DNA from: an uncultured Victivallaceae bacterium
GTDB taxonomy: Bacteria; Verrucomicrobiota; Lentisphaeria; Victivallales; Victivallaceae
Length of the DNA: 64,000 nucleotides
Reading direction: 5' to 3'
Assembly: GCA_944392655.1 (NCBI GenBank)
Contig: CALXXL010000010.1
Location: 1-64,000 of the forward strand
Shown one piece after another: positions 47,924 to 57,676 of this stretch (position 1 is its first letter; each line of letters starts with the position of its first letter). The position numbers and the translations under genes were made by a program. Under the pieces are notes generated by a model, which was not told the DNA's origin, searched no databases, and worked only from the letters and a program-made list of their open reading frames with translations.

Positions 47924-49927
47924 ATGTTATATTTAGTTGGTGCATCGTCTGAAAACGATCTCTCAATCCTGTTGCGGGAACACGGGATTAATTACACACC
48001 TGCTGATACTCTATCCATGCTGCTGGACACGCTGACTGCGGGGGATGCGGTAATTTGTCCTGCGGACAACTATCCCTCCGGCAATGCCACAATCATAACG
48101 CAGTCTGAGCTTGATTTTCTTATGGCCAAAGGCGTTCGTCTCTTCTGGGAGTTTCCGGTATCCGTACCCGGGCTTGAGTGGAGTGCTGAACTTTATGAAA
48201 CCCAGTATGAGCGCAGTGTAGTAGCGAAAGACATTATACTTCCGGATGGCGCCATGCTCAACTCGCTTACGATCCTCTGTCACAACGGCTGTTTTTTCCA
48301 CAAGTTGAAATACCAGCAGGAGGCGATATTGACTGCGGCGCGGGTTGCCGGTTACCGCAAAGCGATCTACGGATTGCCGGAGCATCATCATCCGCTGCTG
48401 TTTGTGCATCCATTATATAAGAATGTACTTATTGGCAATGCGAACTTCTCCAGTTTCCGCAAAGCCAGATTTGCGCCGATGGAAGACTGGGCAACGCTGC
48501 TGCGGTGGATACTTCACTTTCTAATGCCTGATGCGGCGATTCCCGAGCTCCGCTGGGAGATGACCGTCCATCCGAGTTACAGTGAAACGGCGGAACTTCC
48601 GTCAGGCATTGAGATGCAGGCATTCAACCGCAATTGTGCTTTTATCTCGCATAATCTGCTTTCGTGGTATCAGAATGAGGGCATGATGCTGGTCGCGGAG
48701 GGTTACAGTTCCGGAATCTGCTATGATGGCACGCAGTACCGCCGTCAGAACACCCGTGGTGACGTAGCTGGGGAGGTGCCGATGGTATTTGCGCTGGATT
48801 ATGCATTAAACGGCAATTTTTTCAGTAAAATAACGGCAGAGCGGATCTTGAATTATCTTTTCACGTCTCCCTCGATGTGCTGTCTGGAAGATGGTTCGCC
48901 GGTATTTGGGCAGTTGAAATTTTTTGAAAACATCCCCGCCTATTATGGTGACGACAACTTCCGTGCGGCGATGGGGGCGGTATTCACCTCCAGTCTTCTG
49001 AACACTGATTGCTGGGACAAATCCATTCTGCGCACCATGCTTTCCGTGCTGAACACCACCGGCAAACTTGGTTTCCGCCGTGACCGGCTGGACTACCCGC
49101 TCAGTTTTACCGGCAAAGACGGCCATCCTCTGGAATTTTATCAGAATGAAGAACTTGAAAACCTCGATCCGCACCAGCAGGCCTATGTCATGGCCGGCTT
49201 TATCATGGCGTACAAGCTCACCGGACTCCGCCGTTTTCTGGATTATGCCAAGAAAGGCATTTACCGGCTGATGGAGGCCTATCCGGATGTAAACTGGATG
49301 AATGGCTGGTCGCAGGAGATGGCGCGTATGCTGCTGCCTCTGGCGTGGCTGATCCGCGAGGAGGACACCCCGTTCCACCGGCAGTTGCTTGAGCGGGTTA
49401 TGGCCGACTTAAAGCGTCTTACAGAGCCCTGCGGAGCGATCCGTGAAATCATGGGCAATCTGAAGTTCGGTAAATTTCCCTCTCCCCAGAGCAACGATGC
49501 TTACGGCACGACGGAAGCGTCGCTGATCCAGCAGAACGGCGATCCGGCCTGTGACTTGCTGTATACGACCAATTACGCCTTTATCGGCCTGCACGAAGCG
49601 GTTGCGGCCACTGGTAATCCGGAATACCTGGCAATGGAGGACAAGCTGGCGGATTTCCTCTGCCGGATACAGGTATCGTCAAAGTCGCACAGCTATCTTG
49701 ATGGAGCGTGGATGCGTGGCTTTGACTGGACGTTGTGGGATTACTACGCCAGTTCGGCCGACTCCGGCTGGGGGGCGTGGTCGATTGAGAGCGGCTGGAC
49801 GAACAACTGGATAAGCTCGGTTCTGGCGATGCGCCATGCCAAGCTGAACTTCTGGGATATGATTGAACGCGGCCGTATGTCCGGCATACTTGAAGCCGGG
49901 ATGAAAGAGTTCGGGATGACCGAATAA
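47924..49927 (+). CDS. Putative six-hairpin glycosidase-like protein
   Basis: 667 residues. The N-terminal 200 residues form an alpha/beta domain (VGASSENDLSILLREHGINY, ending ILHFLMPDAAIPELRW). The C-terminal 450 residues are helix-rich with recurring pairs (YVMAGFIMAYKLTGLRRFLDYA; FIGLHEAVAATGNPEYLAME), as in (alpha/alpha)6-toroid glycosidases. No signal peptide. I cannot name a glycoside hydrolase family. Monocistronic, in a neighbourhood of glycosyltransferases. Confidence 0.65.
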   Translation: MLYLVGASSENDLSILLREHGINYTPADTLSMLLDTLTAGDAVICPADNYPSGNATIITQSELDFLMAKGVRLFWEFPVSVPGLEWSAELYETQYERSVVAKDIILPDGAMLNSLTILCHNGCFFHKLKYQQEAILTAARVAGYRKAIYGLPEHHHPLLFVHPLYKNVLIGNANFSSFRKARFAPMEDWATLLRWILHFLMPDAAIPELRWEMTVHPSYSETAELPSGIEMQAFNRNCAFISHNLLSWYQNEGMMLVAEGYSSGICYDGTQYRRQNTRGDVAGEVPMVFALDYALNGNFFSKITAERILNYLFTSPSMCCLEDGSPVFGQLKFFENIPAYYGDDNFRAAMGAVFTSSLLNTDCWDKSILRTMLSVLNTTGKLGFRRDRLDYPLSFTGKDGHPLEFYQNEELENLDPHQQAYVMAGFIMAYKLTGLRRFLDYAKKGIYRLMEAYPDVNWMNGWSQEMARMLLPLAWLIREEDTPFHRQLLERVMADLKRLTEPCGAIREIMGNLKFGKFPSPQSNDAYGTTEASLIQQNGDPACDLLYTTNYAFIGLHEAVAATGNPEYLAMEDKLADFLCRIQVSSKSHSYLDGAWMRGFDWTLWDYYASSADSGWGAWSIESGWTNNWISSVLAMRHAKLNFWDMIERGRMSGILEAGMKEFGMTE

Positions 49928-49955
49928 ATAGAGACGCTCTGAGGCGGCGGTATTT

Positions 49956-50690
49956 TCACAGCAAAGCGGCAAGTACCAGCAGAGCCGCCGCCTCGCTTAA
50001 CTCTTCGCAGCAACCGATGGTATCGCCGGTAGCTCCGCCGATAACCCGGTATGTGATCATGCTCCACAAAAGTGGCAGAAACACGGCAACGCCAGTGAGC
50101 CACACGGCGATACCCGCGCCATATACCATCCATCCGGCAGACGCGGCGATGATGATGCTCAAACAGATTCCCGGCCACGGTATCCGGCCGAAATATATTG
50201 CGGCGGAACCATGTTCCGCGGCATACTTGCTGGAGGCGATATGAAAGGTCAGGGCACATCTGCCGGTCAACGCCATAGATGCGGCGGCGGCCGGAATATC
50301 ACTCATAGTCGCCAGACAGGCAAATTTAATCAGGAACAGGGCCGAAATTGCCGCCACCCCCATCGTACCGGTATGGCTGTCGCGCATGATTTCAAGTTTG
50401 CGTTCTCTGGAGCGTGAACTAAGGAATCCGTCGGCGGTATCGGCCAGCCCGTCCAGATGTAGCCCCTTGGTAAAGAATTCCGGGATAACAGTCATCACCG
50501 CCGCCAGAACAACCGGGGGCAGAGAGTACGCCAGTGCCGTCCCTGCTCCCCATATAATCACCGCCAGAAGTAATCCGACAACGGCAAACATATCGACTGA
50601 GCGGTGCAGATCCTTTTCGTTCGGGAAAAATCTTCCTACGGGAAGAATTGTCATAATGGCAGTTGCGGTAATAAACGCCCTTAACATCAT
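49956..50690 (-). CDS. cobS: Adenosylcobinamide-GDP ribazoletransferase
   Basis: 244 residues, membrane protein with several hydrophobic helices. LHLDGLADTADGFLS (about 75-90) with its Asp-rich motif, RDSHTGTMGVAAI and GGATGDTIG are the CobS signature sites. Joins adenosylcobinamide-GDP to alpha-ribazole phosphate. Last gene of the operon; start overlaps cobT by ATGA. Confidence 0.93.
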   Translation of the reverse strand: MMLRAFITATAIMTILPVGRFFPNEKDLHRSVDMFAVVGLLLAVIIWGAGTALAYSLPPVVLAAVMTVIPEFFTKGLHLDGLADTADGFLSSRSRERKLEIMRDSHTGTMGVAAISALFLIKFACLATMSDIPAAAASMALTGRCALTFHIASSKYAAEHGSAAIYFGRIPWPGICLSIIIAASAGWMVYGAGIAVWLTGVAVFLPLLWSMITYRVIGGATGDTIGCCEELSEAAALLVLAALL

Positions 50691-51748
50691 CTTACCCCCT
50701 CATCAGTAACCTTTGCCTGTTCAAAAGTTGCCATATTGTTGATAATGGCGGCGGCTGAGTCAAGAATCGGCATAGCCACAGCGGCGCCGGAGCCCTCCCC
50801 CAGTCGCATATCCAGATCCAGCAGCGGCTTTTTGACGAGGAAATCGAGCATAGCCGAATGCCCCGGTTCGGCGCTGGCGTGCGCCATAATCATATAATCG
50901 ACCGATTCCGGAGCCAGTTTTGCGGCGATCAATGCGGCGGCGGTCGAGATAAATCCGTCAATCACCACCGGTTTACGGCATGCGGCGGCGCCCAGAATAA
51001 CTCCGGCGATTCCGCCGAGCTCAAACCCTCCTACTTTGGCAAGCACCTCAATGGGGTTATCCTTATCGGGTTTATGCTTATCAATCGCTCTGGCAATCAC
51101 CTGAGCCTTATGGCCGAGGAGTCCGGGATTCAGCCCCGCACCGCGGCCGACCGCCAACTGCGGTTCGATACCGGCGATTACGGCCAGCACTGCGCTGCTG
51201 CATGTGGTATTGCCGATCCCCATCTCGCCTACGGCGAACAGATCGGTTGATTCATCATTGGCATAGACAATCTCAATCCCGGTTTCGACAGCTCTGCGTG
51301 CCTCCTCCTCCGTCATGGCCGGCATTTGCGCCATATTCCTGGTGCCGTAAGCGATTTTACGGTTTATAACTGCGGGATAGAGGTGGGAGATATCCGCCGC
51401 CACGCCGATATCCGCCACCAGCAGTTCAGCTCCTGCTGCTCCGGCCAGAGCGTTAATAGCGGCTCCGCCGTGAACAAAGTTCTCCACCATCTGCGCAGTT
51501 ACCGACTGCGGCTGACACGCCACCCCTTCCGCAACCACGCCATGATCTCCGGCCATAAGAATTATCTTTTTTCTGGCGGTGGAAAAATGTACCTTCCGGT
51601 ATATACCGGCCAGCTCCACGGCCAGATCCAGCACCCTGCCCAGCGCCCATTGCGGCATAGTAAGGCGGTTGATATAGTTCACCGCCTCATTCCGGATTAT
51701 GGAATCGGCGGGGACGATTTTTTTCAAAGTATCATCAAGAAGAGTCAT
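50687..51748 (-). CDS. cobT: Nicotinate-nucleotide--DMB phosphoribosyltransferase
   Basis: 353 residues from ATG 51748, overlapping the cobU stop (ATGA); the longer frame to 51838 lies inside cobU. Motifs: ILMAGDHGVVAEGVACQPQS, GEMGIGNTTCSSAVLAV, and KVGGFELGGIAGVILGAA. Attaches ribose phosphate to the lower-ligand base. Confidence 0.94.
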   Translation of the reverse strand: MTLLDDTLKKIVPADSIIRNEAVNYINRLTMPQWALGRVLDLAVELAGIYRKVHFSTARKKIILMAGDHGVVAEGVACQPQSVTAQMVENFVHGGAAINALAGAAGAELLVADIGVAADISHLYPAVINRKIAYGTRNMAQMPAMTEEEARRAVETGIEIVYANDESTDLFAVGEMGIGNTTCSSAVLAVIAGIEPQLAVGRGAGLNPGLLGHKAQVIARAIDKHKPDKDNPIEVLAKVGGFELGGIAGVILGAAACRKPVVIDGFISTAAALIAAKLAPESVDYMIMAHASAEPGHSAMLDFLVKKPLLDLDMRLGEGSGAAVAMPILDSAAAIINNMATFEQAKVTDEGVR

Positions 51749-52275
51749 TTCAACCTCATTGGAATTCCGCATGTCACCAGATAAACGCGGTCGGCATAAC
51801 TGGCGGCGAACTGCCCGCATTTTCCGGAGATGTCGCAAAACCTTCTAGCCATACGGTTGACCGGAACGATGCCGTCGCCGACCTGATTAAGCACCATCAC
51901 CACAGTACCGGGGAATTTTCCGGCTGCGTCCATCAGCTTGTCAAACTCCTTTTCCGCAGTTTTGTCATCCAGATCGCCGCCATTTTCCATAAACAGATTG
52001 TTAAGCCACATGGTCAGACAATCAATCAAAACGCCGCCATCTTCAATGGCGGCAACCTGCTTCAAAGCTCCGGCCAGATCGGTTGCCGTCTCAACCGTCT
52101 GCCACCCGTCGCCGCGGCGCGCTCTATGCGCCGCCACCCGTGCCCGCATTTCGTCGTCCAGGACTTCAGCGGTAGCGATATAAACCTTTCTCTCCCGGTC
52201 TGCCAGCAGCTGTTCCGCGAAACGGCTTTTACCGGATCTCATACCGCCGGTCACCAGTATTATCTCATTGGACAT
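51745..52275 (-). CDS. cobU: Adenosylcobinamide kinase/guanylyltransferase
   Basis: 176 residues. Walker A TGGMRSGKSR at 9-18, the AHRARRGDGWQTVE segment with the guanylylated His, and LTMWLNNLF. Phosphorylates cobinamide and adds GMP. Overlaps cobC at its start by 11 bases. Confidence 0.94.
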   Translation of the reverse strand: MSNEIILVTGGMRSGKSRFAEQLLADRERKVYIATAEVLDDEMRARVAAHRARRGDGWQTVETATDLAGALKQVAAIEDGGVLIDCLTMWLNNLFMENGGDLDDKTAEKEFDKLMDAAGKFPGTVVMVLNQVGDGIVPVNRMARRFCDISGKCGQFAASYADRVYLVTCGIPMRLK

Positions 52276-52849
52276 CTGTCAATTCTCCATTTACCAAAGT
52301 TAATATACGCATTTCTCCTCTTGGCGGCAACCATTTTATGCTTTCCGCATGCGGTATTTGGAGAAATTTTTCCATTGCCCGCATAATAACCCCTCCGTGG
52401 GTAACAACGCATGGATTGCCCGCCATATATCCGTGGAGCAGAATCCAGTTAAAGAAATCGTCCACTCTCAGAGCGAATTGCGGATAACTCTCTCCGCCGG
52501 GAAAGACCATCTCATCCGGAGCGTCGCACCACCTCTGAATAACCTTGCAACCGGCGGTCTGCCGGATCTCTTCAAAAGTAAGATTTTCCCATTCGCCGAA
52601 ATCGATTTCGCGCAGACGCTGGTCATAGACTATTTTCATATCCGGGAATACGTTTTCCGCCGTTGCGGCGGCGCGTTTCAAGGGGCTGCAAAAGCAGCTC
52701 CGGCATATTCCGTTTAGATTCCGCCGCAGGTTGAGAAGCGCATTTTGCGCCGCGTCGATATCGAGCGGTGCATCGGTTGAACCGATATATCTGCCGCGGT
52801 ATTCTGCTGAAACTTCGCCATGCCGGACTAAAAAAATCTTTCCATCCAT
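52265..52849 (-). CDS. cobC: Alpha-ribazole phosphatase
   Basis: 194 residues, histidine phosphatase fold with FLVRHGEVSA (R9, H10, G11) and the second His in CVVTHGGVIMRA. GEWENLTFEEI is typical. Removes phosphate from the lower-ligand nucleotide or cobalamin phosphate. Inside the operon; overlaps cbiB by 22 bases. Confidence 0.88.
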   Translation of the reverse strand: MDGKIFLVRHGEVSAEYRGRYIGSTDAPLDIDAAQNALLNLRRNLNGICRSCFCSPLKRAAATAENVFPDMKIVYDQRLREIDFGEWENLTFEEIRQTAGCKVIQRWCDAPDEMVFPGGESYPQFALRVDDFFNWILLHGYMAGNPCVVTHGGVIMRAMEKFLQIPHAESIKWLPPRGEMRILTLVNGELTDVQ

Positions 52850-53808
52850 ATATCAACTCCAATGCATACCGCGGCAAAAATCAATCCTGAAACGCGGGTA
52901 AGTATCCTTGCTTTCCGCAGCAGCTCCGCGTTCAGATCCGCCGTACCGTCGCCCCATACGGGATAGTGTTCAATTCCGGTCGGATACATGGTATCGCCGC
53001 CGAGTCTGACATTTAACGCGCCGGCGAATCCTGCCATACTCCAGCATGAGTTGGGGCTTGGGTGGTCATGCCGGTGCCGGAATCCGGTGATAACGGTTTT
53101 AACCGGATTTCCGCCTACGGTGATGGCGGCGATGGCAATTATGATGAGGGTCATTCTGGCGGGGATAAAGTTGCATAGGTCGTCCATTTTAGCAGCGAAC
53201 CGACCGAAGAGGATATAACGTTCATTTTTATATCCCCAGCATGCGTCGAGGGTATTAACGGCGCGGAAAAATACGGCAAAAGCGGCCGCGCCTGGAATTC
53301 CGGCCGCCATAAATCCGACTGCAGTCCAGAAGAGCGGGCTGGTTACGGCGTCGGTAAGGTTTTCGCCGAGACTTTCAACCGCGCCGCGGACAATCTCATT
53401 TTCCGGAATATTTTCACATTTTCTTGAAACGATCATCGCCAGCCCTTTTCTGGCGGCCCTCATGTCGTGTTTGCGCAAAGCCTTTTCAATAATCATGGCA
53501 TGGTCGTTGAGACTGCGCAGAGCGATCGCAAAATAGACTACAGCTCCGGCTACCACTGCCGCCGCCGATTCGCCGCCCCAGCACATTACAGACCAGACCG
53601 CCATTCCGGTAATTACGGTTACCGGAATTACCGCGCATCCCCACGCCGCAACGCCCTGCCGGATGCCATTGCCATATCTGCGCCATTTCTTTTCGACCGC
53701 CATGGCAAACCGTCCGAATACGGCAACCGGATGCATGGAAGTGTGCGGATCGCCGAACAGCCAGTCTAAAATCATAGCAGTTAAGATTATTATTAACAAA
53801 AAGTTCAT
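52828..53808 (-). CDS. cbiB: Adenosylcobinamide-phosphate synthase
   Basis: 326 residues, integral membrane. LDWLFGDPHTSMHPVAVFGR near the start, SPLFWTAVGFMAAGIPGAAAF with FRAVNTLDACWGYKN in the middle, and PNSCWSMAGFAGALNVRLGG are the CbiB/CobD family blocks. Attaches aminopropanol (phosphate) to adenosylcobyric acid. Start overlaps the cbiA stop. Confidence 0.93.
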   Translation of the reverse strand: MNFLLIIILTAMILDWLFGDPHTSMHPVAVFGRFAMAVEKKWRRYGNGIRQGVAAWGCAVIPVTVITGMAVWSVMCWGGESAAAVVAGAVVYFAIALRSLNDHAMIIEKALRKHDMRAARKGLAMIVSRKCENIPENEIVRGAVESLGENLTDAVTSPLFWTAVGFMAAGIPGAAAFAVFFRAVNTLDACWGYKNERYILFGRFAAKMDDLCNFIPARMTLIIIAIAAITVGGNPVKTVITGFRHRHDHPSPNSCWSMAGFAGALNVRLGGDTMYPTGIEHYPVWGDGTADLNAELLRKARILTRVSGLIFAAVCIGVDIWMERFF

Positions 53809-55163
53809 TTTGGGCTCAAAAAGGTACTTTGTGGTGTCAGCAAGCCGGGGGCATCGGGGAAGAAGATGTGCAGATAACTGCCGAAAACGTTACCGTTGCG
53901 GCTTCCACACAACTCTTTTCTGCCGTTAAGGGAAACGCTTTCAAAGAGTGGATTATCCGTGTCGTTGCCGAAAACCACGCTGTAATGAAACTCATGTCCT
54001 TTAAGGGAACTATTCTTTTTTCCGAGGGGGCAATCCTGTAAAATTTTTATATTTCTATATCCTAATGCGGCCAGTTTATTTTTCAGGAACGCTCTGCCCG
54101 GCAACAAATTACAAAACTCATACGTCGTCCCGTCGGATGAGACGAACGCCTGAGTCAAATAAACATATCCGCCGCATTCGCCATAAATAACTTTATTGTC
54201 TGCGGCAAAATCTCTTATATCCTGAATCATGGTTAAGTTGGCTGCCAGTTCTACGGCATACAATTCCGGATATCCCCCGCCGAAATACAATCCATCGAGA
54301 TTTTCCGGCAGCTTCCGGTCATGGATTGGTGAAAATGTAACTATTTCAATTCCAGAACGATGCAACTTTTCAAAATTCTCCGGATAGTAGAAAGAAAACG
54401 CCTCATCCACCGCCACCCCCAGCCGGTATTCCGGGGTGGGATAATCAGATTTAACCTCAGTAAATCCATCTGGTATAACAACTTGAGTAAATTTTTCCAA
54501 CTTCTCCCAATCGAGTTTCAAATTATCAGCCAGAAGATCAAAAAAGTCCTCATCGTAGTCATCCAGCGATAATCCCAGATGACGTTCTTTCAATTTCAGT
54601 TTATCATTCCTGATCATATAGCCGATCAACGGCGGCAAACCGTTGTTACTCAAGGACTGGCGTAAAATCTCCACATGATTTTCCGACCCGGCCATAGCGG
54701 CAAACACCCCCGCAATCCGCACATTTTTATTCCAGTTGACAAATCCGCTGACCAGCGGTGCAACAGATTGTCCAATCCCGTGCACATTCACTACCAGAAT
54801 CACCGGTAAATCCAGCGCCTGAGCAATTCCTGCCGGAGCGAGAGCGCCGCCAAAATTCATATCGCCGTCAAACAATCCCATCGCCCCCTCGACCACCGCG
54901 GCGTCTGCTCCGGTACAGTGGGTAAAGAATGTTTTCCGCAAAGCGGCTTTGTCCATAAAGAAGCCGTCCAGATTTATCGACACCTCTTTGCACGCCATTC
55001 TATGTAGTTGTGGATCAATATAATCCGGACCGCACTTAAACGGAGCCGGTACTATACCTTTACGCTCCATCGCCCGCAATATTGCCAGCGTTACAGTGGT
55101 TTTTCCGCAACCGGAATTGGTTCCGGCCAGCATAAATGCCGGAATTTTTTTATTTACTGTCAC
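53805..55163 (-). CDS. cbiA: Cobyrinate a,c-diamide synthase
   Basis: 452 residues from GTG 55163, with AGAGG eight bases before it; an ATG at 55196 would overlap cbiH by 47 bases. N-terminal ATPase part: FMLAGTNSGCGKTTVTLAIL, VEGAMGLFDG. C-terminal glutaminase part: GGGYPELYAVEL, GECGGYVYL with the nucleophile Cys, and the His in KGHEFHYSVV. Amidates the a and c side chains. Confidence 0.93.
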   Translation of the reverse strand: MTVNKKIPAFMLAGTNSGCGKTTVTLAILRAMERKGIVPAPFKCGPDYIDPQLHRMACKEVSINLDGFFMDKAALRKTFFTHCTGADAAVVEGAMGLFDGDMNFGGALAPAGIAQALDLPVILVVNVHGIGQSVAPLVSGFVNWNKNVRIAGVFAAMAGSENHVEILRQSLSNNGLPPLIGYMIRNDKLKLKERHLGLSLDDYDEDFFDLLADNLKLDWEKLEKFTQVVIPDGFTEVKSDYPTPEYRLGVAVDEAFSFYYPENFEKLHRSGIEIVTFSPIHDRKLPENLDGLYFGGGYPELYAVELAANLTMIQDIRDFAADNKVIYGECGGYVYLTQAFVSSDGTTYEFCNLLPGRAFLKNKLAALGYRNIKILQDCPLGKKNSSLKGHEFHYSVVFGNDTDNPLFESVSLNGRKELCGSRNGNVFGSYLHIFFPDAPGLLTPQSTFLSPK

Positions 55164-55893
55164 TTCTGTATCCTCTCCGGCAGTAAAATCTGCCATTATG
55201 CACCACCGTATCGGAATTACCGATTATCACTAAAGTAGTCATACCGACCTTCTCCTGCGGGAAATCGTCTATTGAACCTATATAGAGCTCCTCACCTTCG
55301 CGCCCGATATTATTAACTGCCGCCACCGGGAGATTGCCGTCATTATACTTCCTGAATATCTCCAATGCCAACGGGAACAACTCTTTACGCTTGCGGCTTA
55401 CCGGATTGTAAAGAGCCGTTACCATACTGCATGAAGCGGCGGCTTCAAGCCGTTTTATAATCAATTCCCTTGGCGTCATCAAATCGGACAAACTTATCAC
55501 CGCAAAGTCATTCATCAATGGCGCCCCCATCACCGCCGCAGCAGCAACCGAAGCGGTAATACCGGGAATAACCGCCACATCAATCTCATTATACTGCGGC
55601 AGTTCGCACAGTTCAAGCAGGAGTCCGGCCATTCCATAGATTCCAGCATCACCTGATGATATTATTGCGGCAGTTTCGCCATTCAATGCCGCATCCAGTA
55701 CGGCACGGCACCGTTCAATCTCCTGTCCCATAACCCCGGCAACCACTTTTTTCCCGGTCAGAAGCTCCTTTATCCCATCCAGATATAATTTATATCCGGC
55801 AACAAATGTACATTTTTCCAGTGCCTCCAAGGCGGCCATAGTCAGCCAATCTTTTCTTCCCGGTCCCACCCCGATTGCAAATACTGTCTTCAC
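55150..55893 (-). CDS. cbiH: Precorrin-3B / cobalt-factor III C17-methyltransferase
   Basis: 247 residues, GTG start with GGAGGAG. SAM-dependent tetrapyrrole methylase fold: FAIGVGPGRKDWLTMAALEA, AAIISSGDAGIYGMAGLLLE, VIPGITASVAAAAVMGAPLM and YNPVSRKRKE. Methylates C17 with ring contraction. No extra Fe-S domain like CobZ. Confidence 0.92.
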   Translation of the reverse strand: MKTVFAIGVGPGRKDWLTMAALEALEKCTFVAGYKLYLDGIKELLTGKKVVAGVMGQEIERCRAVLDAALNGETAAIISSGDAGIYGMAGLLLELCELPQYNEIDVAVIPGITASVAAAAVMGAPLMNDFAVISLSDLMTPRELIIKRLEAAASCSMVTALYNPVSRKRKELFPLALEIFRKYNDGNLPVAAVNNIGREGEELYIGSIDDFPQEKVGMTTLVIIGNSDTVVHNGRFYCRRGYRSDSK

Positions 55894-55894
55894 T

Positions 55895-57676
55895 TTACTC
55901 CTCCACTATCTCCACCAGCGCCGCGGTAACGTTGCCCGATGCAGTTTTGCCGAAAATCAGGTTAGCTCCTTTTCCGGCAGCGAGCAATGCCGCCGCTTCA
56001 GATACTGAATTGATTCCAAGATGTTCCTGTGCGGCATGTGAAACTCCGTTTACCTGAATACTATTAAGTTCTTCTCCGGAGAAAAATTTCACTGGAATCC
56101 CCAAATCTTCAACCAGGGCAAGCAATCCCGGCTCATCCTTTTTAAGTTCTGCCGAAGCTATTAGATTTATATCGTTCCAGCTGTAGCCGTGTGATTGCAG
56201 AATATTCCCCACTTCAGCCTTCAAATCCGCCCCCGCAATTCCGCGACGGCAACCGATCCCCAGCGCGAAACGGCGTTTAACCATCTTCAGCAATACGCCT
56301 GAAGCATTGATTTTTACTTCAATAACATCTTTGGAATCACCAAGATACTCTACATTGTCCATGCCATTGTAATAACGGTTAAACAACTCTTCCGGCATTT
56401 TCAAAGAAACCAGCTTATTCTCCAGGATTGCCTGAGCAATCTCAGTCAATTTATCCGGGTTGACTATCCTGTAATGATATTTTGCCGCCAGCTCATCAAG
56501 CGCCATTATTCCGCGGCAGTCGCTGGCAGTGGTTATGACCGGCTTACCGCCGGTTATTGCCGCAACAGCCCGGGCTAAACGGTTGGCTCCGCCGATATGA
56601 CCGCTTAAGAGACTGATTGCGTAATCGCCGTTTTCATCGCAGACTACAACTGCCGGGTCCACCTTTTTTGAGTTGACAAGTCCGGCCGCATGGCGCACTA
56701 CAATGCCGGAGGCGGTAACAGCAATAATTGCGTCAAACTCTTTCCATGCCCGGGCAAAGGCGGCGGAAAATCCGCCATCCGGATAGACCATTCGCCTAAG
56801 CTCCGGAACTAAACTGGTAAACTTTTCCGGAGTGAAAATGACCGATCCGGCTAAACCTGAAGCGATCTGGGTAGCTTTTCCAATACCTTTGGGCGTTAAA
56901 GCAAATATGGCGCACTTACCGTAAAACCGGTCATTCCGGTAGCCGTGAACAAACTCCGCATCATAGAGCTTTGATTTGGTTTTACCCGGATCCAACACAT
57001 CGCCTATAACCACCATTGCCTGCCGCTTCACTCCATGCACTGCGGCTTTCTGAGCAATATTTTCCAGCGTGCCATATACAATTTCCTCATCCGGCCAGCT
57101 TGCCCGGTAAACTACTGCAACCGGAGTTGATGCTCTGCGGCCCGCCCGGATCAGATCAGCAGACAGCTTATCAAGTGCAGATACACTCAAAAACATACAC
57201 AATGTACCTGATGTCAAATCTTCGATTCTTTCACCATCCGGCAGCGGAGTACGCCCGGCAACACGGGTGAAGATCACCCGCTGGGAGATTTCCGGCTCGG
57301 TAAACTCTATCTTCAGCGCGGCGGCCGCCGCCAAAGCACTGCTGACTCCAGGCACAACTTCAAATGGAATATTCAGCTTCTCCAATTCCCGGAACTGTTC
57401 GCCAACCGCACCGTAAATAGAAGGATCGCCGGTGTGCAGACGAACCACATTTTTCCCGGTTTCCCATGCTTTACTCATCAGCTCAATTATCTCGTTAAGA
57501 TTCATATCGCCGCTGGAAACACACTCCGCATTTCCGGCATAAGAGAGAATAGCCTCATTTACCAGCGACCCGGCATAAATCACCAGATCCGCTTCCGCCA
57601 GAATCTTTGCCCCGCGGACAGTTATAAGATCTGCCGCGCCGGGACCGGCACCGACAAAAGTAATTTTTCCACTCAT
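55895..57676 (-). CDS. cbiF-cbiG: CbiF-CbiG fusion: precorrin-4 C11-methyltransferase and cobalt-precorrin-5A hydrolase
   Basis: 593 residues from ATG 57676 (ATGA overlap). Residues 1-250 are CbiF: FVGAGPGAADLITVRG, HTGDPSIYGAVGEQ, VVPGVSSALAAAAAL. From about 260 on CbiG: IFALTPKGIGKATQIA, FDAIIAVTASGIVVRH, LLSGHIGGANRLARAVAAIT and a C-terminal domain FALGIGCRRGI. One protein carries both C11 methylation and the opening of the delta-lactone releasing acetaldehyde. Both parts are complete. Confidence 0.93.
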   Translation of the reverse strand: MSGKITFVGAGPGAADLITVRGAKILAEADLVIYAGSLVNEAILSYAGNAECVSSGDMNLNEIIELMSKAWETGKNVVRLHTGDPSIYGAVGEQFRELEKLNIPFEVVPGVSSALAAAAALKIEFTEPEISQRVIFTRVAGRTPLPDGERIEDLTSGTLCMFLSVSALDKLSADLIRAGRRASTPVAVVYRASWPDEEIVYGTLENIAQKAAVHGVKRQAMVVIGDVLDPGKTKSKLYDAEFVHGYRNDRFYGKCAIFALTPKGIGKATQIASGLAGSVIFTPEKFTSLVPELRRMVYPDGGFSAAFARAWKEFDAIIAVTASGIVVRHAAGLVNSKKVDPAVVVCDENGDYAISLLSGHIGGANRLARAVAAITGGKPVITTASDCRGIMALDELAAKYHYRIVNPDKLTEIAQAILENKLVSLKMPEELFNRYYNGMDNVEYLGDSKDVIEVKINASGVLLKMVKRRFALGIGCRRGIAGADLKAEVGNILQSHGYSWNDINLIASAELKKDEPGLLALVEDLGIPVKFFSGEELNSIQVNGVSHAAQEHLGINSVSEAAALLAAGKGANLIFGKTASGNVTAALVEIVEE

